Virus record (IMG/VR): IMGVR_UViG_3300027631_000096
Span: 1 to 29,444 of that record
Length of the DNA stretch: 29,444 nt
Origin: a virus
Strand: one strand, 5' to 3'
In this document: positions 13,007 to 22,200 of the stretch, one piece after another
Position numbering within the stretch: the stretch's first letter is position 1
Layout: every line of letters starts with the position of its first letter
Notes under the pieces: model-generated
Seen by the model: only the letters and a program-made list of their open reading frames with translations
Told to the model about the DNA's origin: nothing
Databases searched by the model: none
Translations under genes and position numbers: made by a program

Positions 13007-13798
13007 ATGGCATTAGAAAACATTGCAGAAATTGAAACTACTTTAGGAGTAGAAAGTGGAAGATTAATTGAAATGATAAATAGCGAAGAAGCGTTTAAAG
13101 TAGATTTGTCAGAAAAAGTTTTTTTAGATAAGACTGCTTATGAAGAAAGAATTGCTAATATCAGAAAAGAAAGTGCAATAGTAGCAATTGAAACTGCTGT
13201 AAAAGAACAAAGAAATAATCTTGGATTAGATTTTCAAGGAAAAACAATTGAGAATTTAGTAAGTGCTATCAAATCAAAAACTGAATTAGAAAATAAAATC
13301 GAGCCTGATGAAAAGTTTAAAACATTAAAGTCAGAGTTTGATGGGTTAGTTTCTAAGTTAAATGAAAAAGATGCGGAATTTAACTCATTCAAAACTCAAA
13401 TAGAGAAAACAAATACGTTAAATGAAATTAAAGGCGAATTTACAAAATATATTCCTGACAATGTATTGGTATCTAAATCTACTATATTTACTGAAGCTAA
13501 AGAAAAAGGATTCTCATTTGAAAAAGAAGAAGGTAAAATAGTCATTAAAGATGCAAATGGAAATGTATTGAAGGATGATAACTATTCTCCAATATCAGTT
13601 AAAGATTGGGTATCTAATTTCTCAACACCATATTTAGCAAAAGTAGAAGGTGGAAAAGGAGCTAATGATGATTTAGGAGAAGCAAAAGCTGGAAGTTTTG
13701 AAGCATTTATGAAAGAGTCTGAAAGACAAGGATGGAATGCAATGAAACAAAACGAGGAGATGGCTAAACGTATTTCTAACGGAACATTAAAGATATGA
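13007..13798 (+). CDS. Probable capsid scaffolding protein
   Basis: 263 aa, highly charged and mostly helical, with a coiled coil (about residues 85-145: LENKIEPDEKFKTLKSEFDG and on). The C-terminus is a helix-rich EAFMKESERQGWNAMKQ... segment of the kind that docks on coat proteins. It lies between portal and major capsid protein, the standard scaffold position. No protease motif is visible. The assignment rests on context and composition rather than on a diagnostic motif. Confidence 0.65.
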   Translation: MALENIAEIETTLGVESGRLIEMINSEEAFKVDLSEKVFLDKTAYEERIANIRKESAIVAIETAVKEQRNNLGLDFQGKTIENLVSAIKSKTELENKIEPDEKFKTLKSEFDGLVSKLNEKDAEFNSFKTQIEKTNTLNEIKGEFTKYIPDNVLVSKSTIFTEAKEKGFSFEKEEGKIVIKDANGNVLKDDNYSPISVKDWVSNFSTPYLAKVEGGKGANDDLGEAKAGSFEAFMKESERQGWNAMKQNEEMAKRISNGTLKI

Positions 13799-13959
13799 GA
13801 AAATTAATAGAATGGTTCTTCTCTTTATTTATTGGTAAATCTAAAATAGAAATATTAAAAAAAGAAGCTACTGAAGAATTAACAAAAGAACTTTTAGAGT
13901 ACCAAAATAAAGTCTATTTTAATAAATTGAGAAAAAGTGCCACTAAAAAAGGGTTATAG
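13795..13959 (+). CDS. Small amphipathic/membrane-associated protein (54 aa)
   Basis: ATG 13795 makes an ATGA overlap with the scaffold stop. The N-terminus (MRKLIEWFFSLFIGKSK) is a short aromatic hydrophobic helix, followed by a charged coiled-coil-like body (EILKKEATEELTKELLEYQ) and a basic end. Unrecognised. Its 3' end overlaps the next small gene by 23 bp in another frame. Confidence 0.55.
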   Translation: MRKLIEWFFSLFIGKSKIEILKKEATEELTKELLEYQNKVYFNKLRKSATKKGL

Positions 13960-14080
13960 TCGTAAATCCGTGAGTTCTAATATTAAAACTGAAATGAAAC
14001 ACGGTAAAAGTCAGAAACAAGCAGTTGCAATTGCTCTTAGTGTAGCTCGTAAAGCTAAAATGAAAGCTAAGAAGAAGTAA
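13937..14080 (+). CDS. Small basic DUF6496-like protein (47 aa), GTG start
   Basis: Read from GTG 13937, the product is (V/M)PLKKGYSRKSVSSNIKTE, then MKHGKSQKQAVAIALSVARK and a lysine-rich end. This closely follows a widespread small protein found in phages and bacteria (pattern: PLKKG.S.K.vs.NIK.EM..GK.qKQAvAIAL..A.K). Its role is unknown; the strong positive charge suggests nucleic-acid contact. It overlaps the preceding gene by 23 bp, so start by GTG within that gene is required. Confidence 0.75.
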   Translation: MPLKKGYSRKSVSSNIKTEMKHGKSQKQAVAIALSVARKAKMKAKKK

Positions 14081-14150
14081 CAGAAAAATCGCCTTATTAT
14101 TCATTAGCTTTAATAGTGCGTAAGTATGAAGATAAATCTTCATAAATAAA

Positions 14151-14189
14151 AAAAATCCCTTACGAATTAAAAACTTGTGAGGGATTTTT
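14151..14189 (+). terminator. Intrinsic terminator before the capsid gene
   Basis: AAAAATCCCTTAC (14151-14163) pairs with GTGAGGGATTTTT (14177-14189), 13 bp with one G-T pair, 13-nt loop and a T5 end. It would also act on leftward transcription because of the A5 on the other side. A perfect 9-bp hairpin (14125-14144) lies just upstream. Confidence 0.85.
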
Positions 14190-14191
14190 CG

Positions 14192-14199
14192 TAACTTTG
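14192..14199 (+). promoter_or_regulatory. -7 box TAACTTTG for the major capsid gene
   Basis: It begins 2 bp after the terminator. Transcription would start near 14205, leaving a leader of about 85 nt that is GC-richer at first (GGCGGTAGTTGGAGGGATTC) and AT-rich near the ATG. The terminator-promoter pair would let capsid be expressed apart from the upstream genes. Confidence 0.65.
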
Positions 14200-14291
14200 T
14201 ATCACTTTGGCGGTAGTTGGAGGGATTCGGGCGGTATGCTCAAAATATTATAAAAAATAAAAAGAGTATTATCAACTAAAAATTAATTAAA

Positions 14292-15329
14292 ATGGCAGGT
14301 AAATCCGCATCAAATCTCGTATCCGCACAGGCAAAATTGCTTGGTGCGTTTCAATCATCTGAGTTACGTTATACGTATCCAGCAACTTATTTAGCTTTAA
14401 AAGCTATGTCACCAGTTATGTTCCCTAATTATCTTGATTTAAAAACAAGAGAAGATAGAGCAGTAGTAGCTAATTATGTTACAAGAGCATCAAGGTCAAG
14501 TTTACAAAATGCAAGAACACACAATCACGCTGGAAATCCACAAGGTTCAGCTACTTTAACTCCAAGTTGGCTTACTTATTCTGATAAGTTTGCTATGTCT
14601 TTGAAACAAGCAGATACTAACTTGTATAGTCTTGATGAACAATTGTTTCAAGAAATTTCAAATGCAATTGCTAACTTAATGGAAGCATACGAAGTACTTG
14701 CTGTAAATGCAATATTTGATACAAGAACAACAACTGGAACTACATCAACAGCAGAAGCTACATTTAATGCTACATATAGTGCTTTTACAATTACAAGCGC
14801 TAATATTAATAGAGCAATGCAAATTACTAAAGTAGCTATGGCTGCGAATAAATATCCTAATGGATATACTGTTTTTTGTGATTCAACTTCTTATGCTCTT
14901 TTTGAGTATCAAGCTGCACAAGGAATTTCTAATTCAACTAATTTGTCATTCCAATTCAATGGAGTAACATTTGTTCATTGTATTTCTTTAGGAGCTAAAG
15001 CAACTACTTTATTAACAACAACCACTAAAGGATTTTGGATTGTAGTTCCTAATGGAACAGCAGCAGTATTGCCTTGGATTCCAAAACAAAATAGAATTGG
15101 CGTTGATACCCCAGTTGCAAACTATTCTAATATTATAAATCCTATTGATGGAGAAGCCTATGCAGTACATACGTATATGACTGCCGCTGGAGCAACAGGT
15201 ATGAGTTCAGTTGATTTGAACGGATATTCACAAGATGTTGTAACTCAGTACGAACTTTCTCAAGATATAGTTTTTGCTTTTGCACCTCAAACAAGTGGTT
15301 CAGCAGTATTAGCTTTCTATATATCATAA
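14292..15329 (+). CDS. Major capsid protein
   Basis: 345 aa. Assigned from position (after scaffold candidate, before connector and tail genes), its own promoter, high Ala/Thr/Ser/Asn content, and segments typical of coat proteins of Bacteroidetes phages: MFPNYLDLKTREDRAVVANY near the N-terminus, TLTPSWLTYSDKFAMSLKQ, and a C-terminal strand run ending ALAFYIS-like (VLAFYIS). No processing site is evident. The fold is probably HK97-like, by inference only. Confidence 0.8.
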   Translation: MAGKSASNLVSAQAKLLGAFQSSELRYTYPATYLALKAMSPVMFPNYLDLKTREDRAVVANYVTRASRSSLQNARTHNHAGNPQGSATLTPSWLTYSDKFAMSLKQADTNLYSLDEQLFQEISNAIANLMEAYEVLAVNAIFDTRTTTGTTSTAEATFNATYSAFTITSANINRAMQITKVAMAANKYPNGYTVFCDSTSYALFEYQAAQGISNSTNLSFQFNGVTFVHCISLGAKATTLLTTTTKGFWIVVPNGTAAVLPWIPKQNRIGVDTPVANYSNIINPIDGEAYAVHTYMTAAGATGMSSVDLNGYSQDVVTQYELSQDIVFAFAPQTSGSAVLAFYIS

Positions 15330-15335
15330 TAATAG

Positions 15336-16409
15336 ATGATAAACATCACTAAAATACAAACAGCGTTATCGGGAATTGTAGGGTTTAAACAGCCTTACAA
15401 TCCTGATTATGCTATTGTAGATTCAATAAATCAAGCAAGTTCTTCAGGGTATTATATAACGGATAATCCGTATGCTAAAATAGAATACATAAAGGACAAT
15501 CAAGATTACGTTGATATATCTACAACAGATTTCAATTCATTACTAACTGACATTAAAAAATCAGCAGTATCAAGTGTTTGTAATCAAGTATTTAGCGATT
15601 ACGATTTCATTGACAGAACATTATTGTTCAAAAACGCTTCTAATAAAGCATCAGTTGAAACATTACCAACAGGATTTGTCGGTTATCATATTAGAGTAAC
15701 AAGTCAAAAAAATGTGGCTTTTAAAATAAGTCGTGTGTTACTCGATTTTCAAGGTACTGGTACATTTACCTTACTACTTTGGAATACTGCAAAGAAAGCA
15801 GCGATACAATCTAAGGTAATAACAATAACAACAGACCACCAAGAAGTAACTTTGGATTGGGTTGTAGATAATACAGATACAACTTATAAAGGAGAATACT
15901 ATATTGGTTATATTTCAAATTCACTTACAGTAATACCGTATAAAAGAGATTGGAACGCAGGTAATATTTTATCTTCTCCAACTTATTTAGATGTTTACAA
16001 AGTAAAAGTAACTAATCACTTAACTACTACATTATTTGACTTAACTAAAGTTGAAGGTATGTCAGAAGATATAGGATTAAACTTAGACATAACTGTATAT
16101 GAAGATTATACTGATTTCATTATAAACAACAAATCACTTTTTGCAAGAGCAATTCAAGTTGATGGTATCATTAGTTGTATTCAATTATATTTATCATCAT
16201 TAAGAAGTAACTCAAACCAATCGCAATCAGCTCAGTTATATGAGAAATTAATGATTGAATTAAAAGGTACAGGTAGCGAAAGCATTGTTAAAGTAATAGG
16301 TTTAGAAAATCAGTTATTAGGAGAGATTGCTTCGATAAGAACAGAAATAGGTAAATTAAAGAAAGGTTTAGTTAAATCTAATCAAATCTTTGCTTATACT
16401 TTAAGATAA
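15336..16409 (+). CDS. Virion structural protein, probable neck/connector or minor head protein
   Basis: 357 aa. Residues about 1-110 are mixed; about 115-215 form a beta-sandwich-like stretch (VGYHIRVTSQKNVAFKISRV, FTLLLWNTAKKAA, VTLDWVVDN, GEYYIGYIS) resembling a jelly-roll or carbohydrate-binding-like module. The C-terminal 70 residues are helical with heptads (GLENQLLGEIASIRTEIGKL). The family is not recognised. It lies 6 bp after the capsid gene and shares a TAATG junction with the next gene, so it is almost certainly a structural gene. Confidence 0.55.
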   Translation: MINITKIQTALSGIVGFKQPYNPDYAIVDSINQASSSGYYITDNPYAKIEYIKDNQDYVDISTTDFNSLLTDIKKSAVSSVCNQVFSDYDFIDRTLLFKNASNKASVETLPTGFVGYHIRVTSQKNVAFKISRVLLDFQGTGTFTLLLWNTAKKAAIQSKVITITTDHQEVTLDWVVDNTDTTYKGEYYIGYISNSLTVIPYKRDWNAGNILSSPTYLDVYKVKVTNHLTTTLFDLTKVEGMSEDIGLNLDITVYEDYTDFIINNKSLFARAIQVDGIISCIQLYLSSLRSNSNQSQSAQLYEKLMIELKGTGSESIVKVIGLENQLLGEIASIRTEIGKLKKGLVKSNQIFAYTLR

Positions 16410-16927
16410 TGGCAAACTTCACAAAAGACAATCCAATTGGATTAGATCTGGTAGTAGATAAAGTACAAAAGAAATTGTACGATAAATTGACTACATTATG
16501 GAATGTAAAGTTAGATGGTTATCCAAGATGTTATGAGATAAAAAGAGATAAGAAAACTACTCTTGAACATTATAAAGGTAGAAATGAATACGTATCTTTG
16601 ATACATAGTGATAGAAATAAATTTTTCTTTACTTGTAAAAAAGATATAACTCAAAATAGCTTTACTACCTATGATGCAGAAATAGAAGTATATTTCATAG
16701 TAAATGTAAAAGATTGTAAGCCATCGATACAGCATAGAGCTGATGAGGAAGTTAGAATGGATGTTCTTAATATATTATCTCTAATAGGATATGTAGAACC
16801 AACAAAAGTTATAACAACTGATATTACCTCAGTATTTAGTGGATATGATTTTAAACTTGTAGATGATATTCATCCGAACCATTGTTTCAAGATTGCATTT
16901 AAAGTTAATGATTTTAAATTAAAGTAG
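16409..16927 (+). CDS. Probable tail completion / tail terminator protein
   Basis: 172 aa, alpha/beta (helix VDKVQKKLYDKLTTLW at 17-32, strands FFFTCKK and AEIEVYFIVNVKD, helix EEVRMDVLNILSLIGYV, final strand HCFKIAFKVNDFKLK). This arrangement and the size resemble tail-terminator and neck proteins, and it lies two genes before the tail tube. No diagnostic motif is present, so this is a call from order and shape. Confidence 0.5.
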   Translation: MANFTKDNPIGLDLVVDKVQKKLYDKLTTLWNVKLDGYPRCYEIKRDKKTTLEHYKGRNEYVSLIHSDRNKFFFTCKKDITQNSFTTYDAEIEVYFIVNVKDCKPSIQHRADEEVRMDVLNILSLIGYVEPTKVITTDITSVFSGYDFKLVDDIHPNHCFKIAFKVNDFKLK

Positions 16928-17089
16928 ATGGAGTTTACAGTAATTAAACCATTTACATTTGACAAATATTACAACAAGGGAGAAGTAATTACGCTCCATA
17001 CAAAAAAATTAATAAATCGTTTAATTAATAACAAATACATAGAAAAAAATGCCATTAGCAAATCAAATTATTGTAGTTCCAAGTTCTAA
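16928..17089 (+). CDS. Small accessory protein (53 aa) overlapping the tail tube gene
   Basis: ATG 16928 follows the previous stop directly. The body (MEFTVIKPFTFDKYYNKGEV, ITLHTKKLINRLINNKYIEK) matches a frequent short phage pattern: K-P-F-.-(K)-G-(D/E)-V-I-.-L, then a helix ending in a Y-I-E. The frame continues 41 bp into the tail tube gene in another frame, which may be read-past sequence. Function unknown. Confidence 0.6.
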   Translation: MEFTVIKPFTFDKYYNKGEVITLHTKKLINRLINNKYIEKNAISKSNYCSSKF

Positions 17090-18020
17090 AGCAGACTTAT
17101 TAGGAACAGGATTAGAAGCAACAGCTTTTGATTGGGATAGAGTAGAAACAATTGAGCTTTCTGCAAGAAGTTATGTTTATCCAACAGCAACAGACCAAAG
17201 TTTGTCAACTGTTCAAGCTGCTCAAGTAAATAATGACTTGATTATTCTTCAAGGAATTAAATCTTTCAAAATTACTGCTGTTGAGCCACAAGTAAACACA
17301 GCAGATGGTTCAGGGTACAAAACTGTAACAGGAGAACTTCCTTACGAATATGAAATAATGTTTGATAACAACGGTGTAAACTTTTGGAAAGCATTAAGAA
17401 AATTTAATTCTAAAGATTCTTACAACTGTGCGTTTTACGATGTTGAAGGAAACAAGATTTTCACAACAAATAAAGGAGCAACAGTTTTCAAAGGATTCCA
17501 AACTAAAATGTTGTTTGTAGGACAATACAAAGGTAAAGAGGGAAATAATCCAGCAGAGGTTAAAATGAACATTCAATTAGCTGACAATGGAGAGATGGAG
17601 AGACAAGTATGGATTTCAGGAGATACTCTTGATTTTGATGCTAAATCTGACTTAGATGGTGTAAATGATTTATATCTTGCTACAACAGGAACAACTCCTA
17701 CTACTGCAACTACATCTTGGTCATTTACTAATACATTAGCTGACCGTTCTCAATATGTAGCGAGTATTCCATTAGTAAACTGGGCGATTAAAAAAGTAAA
17801 TATTTCAACAGGAGCTGTAACTTATGTTATTCCTTCTGCTGTTGCTGAAAATTCTGTAACTAAAACTTATACTCTTACACACGCTGTATTGACAACTGGT
17901 TTTACATATTCTGTAATTACAGCAACTACTCCTACAACGAGTTCAATTGCATCTAATATTATTCAAAACTCTACTACCAAATTACTTTATAAAGGCATAG
18001 GTGTAGGTATTGCATTGTAA
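17049..18020 (+). CDS. Probable major tail tube protein
   Basis: 323 aa. The N-terminal about 210 residues are a beta-rich tube-protein-like domain (ANQIIVVPSSKADLLGTGLE, GYKTVTGELPYEYEIMFDNN, FQTKMLFVGQYKGKEGNN, VKMNIQLADNGEM). Residues about 215-323 are a Ser/Thr-rich module (ATTGTTPTTATTSWSFTN, KVNISTGAVTYVIPSAV, YTLTHAVLTTGFTYSVI) that looks like an added immunoglobulin-like decoration domain. It stands alone between small genes and a strong terminator, consistent with a highly expressed protein. Confidence 0.7.
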   Translation: MPLANQIIVVPSSKADLLGTGLEATAFDWDRVETIELSARSYVYPTATDQSLSTVQAAQVNNDLIILQGIKSFKITAVEPQVNTADGSGYKTVTGELPYEYEIMFDNNGVNFWKALRKFNSKDSYNCAFYDVEGNKIFTTNKGATVFKGFQTKMLFVGQYKGKEGNNPAEVKMNIQLADNGEMERQVWISGDTLDFDAKSDLDGVNDLYLATTGTTPTTATTSWSFTNTLADRSQYVASIPLVNWAIKKVNISTGAVTYVIPSAVAENSVTKTYTLTHAVLTTGFTYSVITATTPTTSSIASNIIQNSTTKLLYKGIGVGIAL

Positions 18021-18043
18021 TATTTAGATTAGATTATTTTATT

Positions 18044-18071
18044 AGACCCGATATAAATTTATATCGGGTCT
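18044..18071. terminator. Bidirectional intrinsic terminator after the tail tube gene
   Basis: A perfect 28-bp palindrome whose arms are AGACCCGATATAAA and its complement. It is preceded by TTTTATT and followed by TCTTATTT, so it could end transcripts from either side. Confidence 0.8.
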
Positions 18072-18092
18072 TCTTATTTAAACAATTTTAAT

Positions 18093-18100
18093 TATATTTG
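18093..18100 (+). promoter_or_regulatory. -7 box TATATTTG, near-leaderless
   Basis: The box ends 4 bp before ATG 18105, so the expected transcription start falls at or inside the start codon. No -33 TTTG is present. Either the mRNA is leaderless or the true start of the gene or promoter lies elsewhere. Confidence 0.5.
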
Positions 18101-18104
18101 TATT

Positions 18105-18578
18105 ATGACAGTTAGAGATTATATGAATAGAGCTAAAGCAATGCAAACTTCTGTGAAAGGATATGTTGATGATATTGCTTTACAAAAAGAAGATTTAATA
18201 ATAAATCTAAATGTAACTAAAATGCAATCAGGATATGGAACTGATGACAAATTATTAGAATATCCTTTTGAAGAATTTAGTGGTAGGTATACTCCAAGAG
18301 CAGTTGCTGAATCATTAAAAAGACCTACTGTATTACCTAAAGTAGTAAATGCAAGATATAACTTTGGATGGAGTGGAGATTTCCTTGCTAATTTCCAAGT
18401 TAGAATAGTTGGAGAAAATAAATTAGAAGTATATAGCACAGGAACTGGATCTGGTAATAAAGAAATATTACTTACCAAAACACAGTATATGTATGGTTTA
18501 AATACAGAAGATACTCGTAAATTAAATTACGAAATAATATATCCTGAATTAATGAAATTTTTAAAACAATTTATATGA
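18105..18578 (+). CDS. Probable minor tail protein, function unknown (157 aa)
   Basis: An N-terminal helix (TVRDYMNRAKAMQTSVKGYV) is followed by a mixed middle (EYPFEEFSGRYTPRAVAESL) and a C-terminal helix (YPELMKFLKQFI). A tandem of strands (FLANFQVRIVGENKLEVYST) is present. No family is recognised. It is the first gene after the terminator, with an ATGA overlap to the next, so it belongs to the tail-assembly subunit upstream of the tape measure. Confidence 0.55.
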   Translation: MTVRDYMNRAKAMQTSVKGYVDDIALQKEDLIINLNVTKMQSGYGTDDKLLEYPFEEFSGRYTPRAVAESLKRPTVLPKVVNARYNFGWSGDFLANFQVRIVGENKLEVYSTGTGSGNKEILLTKTQYMYGLNTEDTRKLNYEIIYPELMKFLKQFI

Positions 18579-19201
18579 TTGAATACTATGATAGCATAGA
18601 AGTATTACCATTATACAACTGGGATAGGTACACAACTACGAGAGATAACAATTGGTTTATAATTGATTTTAACGGTAGGCAGACAAAAGTATCAACTGAT
18701 GAATTAATTGCGTTAGAAACTAAATTACAAGAAGAATATTTCAAAGCAGTTGATGACAGAACATTTGTAAAAAAATTATATAAGTGGGGTAAAATTGATA
18801 ATTTAAGCACAAGATATAATACTATCGCTATGATAGTTCAAAGAATGTCTTATGGATTTACTGATTCTCAAATGGATTTAAGGGCAGAATATATAAATCT
18901 TTTAAATAAATTTGGATTCAATATGCCTTTGATAAATACTGAAGAAGGAGATATGGATGAGATAACCAATGCTTTACATTTATCTGGAAATATTAAAACC
19001 CAGATCGAAATGCTTGAGTCAGAATTAAAAAGTGATGATAAAAAACAAACATTTAGTCTTAACAAACAAATGGTTTTAGTTAGCTTAGGATTAGGGTTAG
19101 CATACAAAATAGATGCAAAACAAACATCGGTTAGTGAATGGATTGAGCTTTGTAAATTATTAGAGGAAAAAAATGCTCAACAAGCAAATAATAATAAATA
19201 A
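18575..19201 (+). CDS. Probable tail assembly chaperone (208 aa)
   Basis: It lies immediately upstream of the tape measure gene, the usual place of the chaperone that coats the tape measure during tail building. N-terminal beta segment (VLPLYNWDRYTTTRDNNWFI), then helices (EYFKAVDDRTFVKKLYKWGK) and a C-terminal helical domain ending in a Glu/Gln/Asn tail (LLEEKNAQQANNNK). Many phages make a frameshifted long form; a slippery A-AAA-AAT occurs near the end (about 19168), but the shifted frame stops after a few codons, so no long product is made. Confidence 0.5.
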   Translation: MIEYYDSIEVLPLYNWDRYTTTRDNNWFIIDFNGRQTKVSTDELIALETKLQEEYFKAVDDRTFVKKLYKWGKIDNLSTRYNTIAMIVQRMSYGFTDSQMDLRAEYINLLNKFGFNMPLINTEEGDMDEITNALHLSGNIKTQIEMLESELKSDDKKQTFSLNKQMVLVSLGLGLAYKIDAKQTSVSEWIELCKLLEEKNAQQANNNK

Positions 19202-19206
19202 ATTCG

Positions 19207-19214
19207 TAACTTTG
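19207..19214 (+). promoter_or_regulatory. -7 box TAACTTTG before the tape measure gene
   Basis: The expected transcription start (about 19220) coincides with the base of the terminator-like hairpin 19222-19247. The mRNA would therefore begin with this hairpin, or be attenuated by it. Confidence 0.55.
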
Positions 19215-19221
19215 TAGTTCG

Positions 19222-19252
19222 GGGATTACTGTGAAAGCGGTAATCCCTTTTT
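19222..19252 (+). terminator. Terminator-like hairpin before the tape measure gene
   Basis: GGGATTAC (19222-19229) pairs perfectly with GTAATCCC (19240-19247), 10-nt loop, followed by TTTTT. It would end the tail-chaperone transcript, and it may also form the 5' end of the tape measure mRNA. Confidence 0.75.
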
Positions 19253-19266
19253 AAATTTAATATACT

Positions 19267-22200
19267 ATGGCAAACGAAATAGATTTAATTATTGGCAAAG
19301 TTGCGTTTACGCAAATAACCGATATGATAACTAAGTTAGGGGAGTTAGATACTAAAATAAAAGCATCTGCCGAAGTAGCTCTTGGTTTAGATAACGCTTT
19401 AAAAGGAATTAAGTCTACCGCTGGATTAGATAAAAACATTGAATTAAACAAAGCTCTTAATACACAAATTAAAGAGTTAGCGGCTAATTATTCAAAGGTC
19501 TCTTCTGCTTTAAATTCTCAGTTGTTAACTCAGCAAAAGATATTAGAATCTAATACGAGAATGGCAAATTCAACTGCCGCATTAGTATTAAAGCAAGAAG
19601 CTGCTATTGAAAGAAAATCAGCTAAGGAAACTGCTGCTATAAATAAAAAAATACAAGAAGAAGAAAAAGGAAATAAAGCAATTCAGGTAGCTAATGAGAA
19701 AAGATTAAAAGAAGAAGAAAGAGTACAAAAAGCTATTTTAACTGCTGCTGAAAAAAGAATAAAAGAAGAAACTTTAGCAGAAGATTTAAAAAATAAAAAA
19801 GCTGCATTAGCTGCAAAATTAAGAGCTGATGTTGAGAAATCTTTTGCAAGAGATACTGCAAATACATTAAGAAGATTAAACGAAGAAACTGCTGCAAGAA
19901 TGCAGGGTAATGCTACTTCCCAAATCGGTATGTTTTCTCGTATGCGACAAGGACTATCAAGTCTTATGCAATTGTTTGGAGTTTATTCAGCAATGATGTT
20001 AGCTCACAGAGCTATTATGGGTACTATTAGATTTGAGAAAAAATTATCTGACGATGTTGCTCAATTAGCAATATATTTAGGTAACTCAACTAAAAATGCT
20101 TCTGAATTAGTAGAAACTTTATCAAAAATTAAAACAAGAACATCTTTAGAAGATTTAATTGGTCTTGGGTCTATTATAGCTAAAAAAGGTGTTGCTCAAG
20201 AAGAAATAGGTGGAATTGTTAAATCATTAGATGATTTATTCTTAGTATTAGGAGAAGGACTTGGAAGTAAAGAAGAAGCTACTGCATCTATTGTAAAACT
20301 CATCTCTATCTTTAATACTGATGGAAAAATTACAGCAGAACGAGTTACTGATATGGGTAAGTCACTTACTTATCTTACTACAAGTGGTGTTGCAACAGGA
20401 GAATATCTTATTGACTTTGCAGAGAGATTAGGAGCTGTTAGGTCTATTACTGGTCAAAGCAAAGAAGAAATATTAGGATTAGGTGCTGCTTACGAACAAT
20501 TAGGAATTACCTCAACAGTAGCAAGTACAGCAGTTGGACAAGTTATTAAAAAATTACTTACAGATGTTCCTAAATATGCAAAACAAGCTGGAATAAATGT
20601 AAATGAATTTAGATATTTATTAGAAACAAATTCAACAGAAGCGTTTGTTAGGTATGCAGAAGGATTAGGTAGAATAACTAAAAACCACGAACAATTATCT
20701 ATTGAGGTTGCTAAAGCAAATTTTCAAGGTCAAAGACTTTCTGCTGTTGTAATTGAAACAGCTACTCAGTATGAATTAGTTAGAGAAAAAGTAACTGGTG
20801 CAACTAATGCGGTATTATTAAATGCAAAAGAAATTGCAGATTCATCATTAAAACAAAAAACTTTTGCTGCGACTTTAGAAAATGTAAGTAAAGAGTTTCA
20901 GTTAATATTAGCATCAGAAAGAGTTACTAATTTCTTTAATAGTTTAGCTGTAAGTATATTGGGATTAACTCGTGCAGTATTTTCAATACCATTTAGTGCC
21001 ATACAAGCAGGATTAATATCTTGGGCGGCTTGGAAAACGATTGTTAATATAGAGCTTATAAAGTCAGCTGCTTTAGTTACATATAATAATTTATTAGTGG
21101 CAAGGCAAATTGTATTAACAACAGCTGCAAATTTAGGAATAGGAACTCAAACATTTTTGCAAAAAAATAATAATGCGGCTTTGGCTGAAAAAATATTAAT
21201 TTCACAAGAAGCTATAGCTGTTGAAAATTTAAAAATAGCAACATTAACAACTGAAATAGCTGTTTTAGAAGCTGATACATTAGCAAATCAACAGAACGCA
21301 TTAGTAAATGCAGAAGCAATATTAGTTAAAAGAGGACAAGTAGTAGCATCAGAAGCTATTGTAGCGGCAAATGTAGCAGTAGTAACATCTACTGAAGCAA
21401 CAACGGCAGCGGTAAGTGCAACTCCTTGGGGAGCTTTAGCGGTAGTTATAGGTGTAGCTGTAATGGCTCTTATAAGTTTTGTAAATAAAGAAGATGATGC
21501 TATTATAAAAGCAAAAGAGTTATTAGACCTAAAGGATAAGGCTGGAGGAGAAATGGATAAGTTAAAATCAAGAAGGGATAAAGACCAAAAAGACAAAGAA
21601 GCAAGGATATCTAATGACAATGTACTTGAATCAAAACAAAAAGGATATAGTAAGAAACAACAAGAAGCTGCTTTAAAAGAAGAAAAGGATAATAGAGATA
21701 TAAGTATAGCTGGTAACATATCTTATTGGGGTAATATAAAAAACAACTCAAAAAATGCATTAGATAACTTAAAAGAAGATAGAGCGAAAGATGCTGCAAA
21801 CTTAAAAAATTTAAATGAACAACAAGAAAAAAGTTTAAAAACTGGTTCAGCAGCTAATGTTGCAAGAATGAAAGCAAGTGCGGAAAGAGAAATAAATAAA
21901 AGAGAAGAAGAACGTAAGAAGAAAGAAATAATATTAAGTCAACAATATACAAAAGCACTTGATTTTGAAACAGAAGCAGTAAAAAAAAGAGATGCAAATG
22001 TAAAAATTGCTCCTAACGCTGATACTGGGGTTAATCCTCCAAAAGCAATTAAAAGAGAAAGAGCTAATGTAACATTTGACGAAGTAAAGTCTGAATATGA
22101 TTATAAAAAAGCAGTAATAGATACTGAAGTACAGATATTAAATTCAGTTGATAAAGAGAAAATGTCATTTGAAGATAGGCTCAAAAATAGAGAGCAATTA

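Noticed and set aside
18119-18478. 119-aa minus-strand frame opposite the 157-aa tail gene
   Set aside because: Antisense shadow with no start signal. The plus frame has the promoter and operon junction.
19160-19201. Programmed -1 frameshift in the chaperone gene
   Set aside because: A slippery A-AAA-AAT is present, but the shifted frame stops after about five codons, so no functional extended protein would result.
21288-21719. 143-aa minus-strand frame inside the tape measure gene
   Set aside because: It is the antisense shadow of an alanine/lysine-rich coding region. The low-complexity Ser/Phe/Leu product reflects the other strand.
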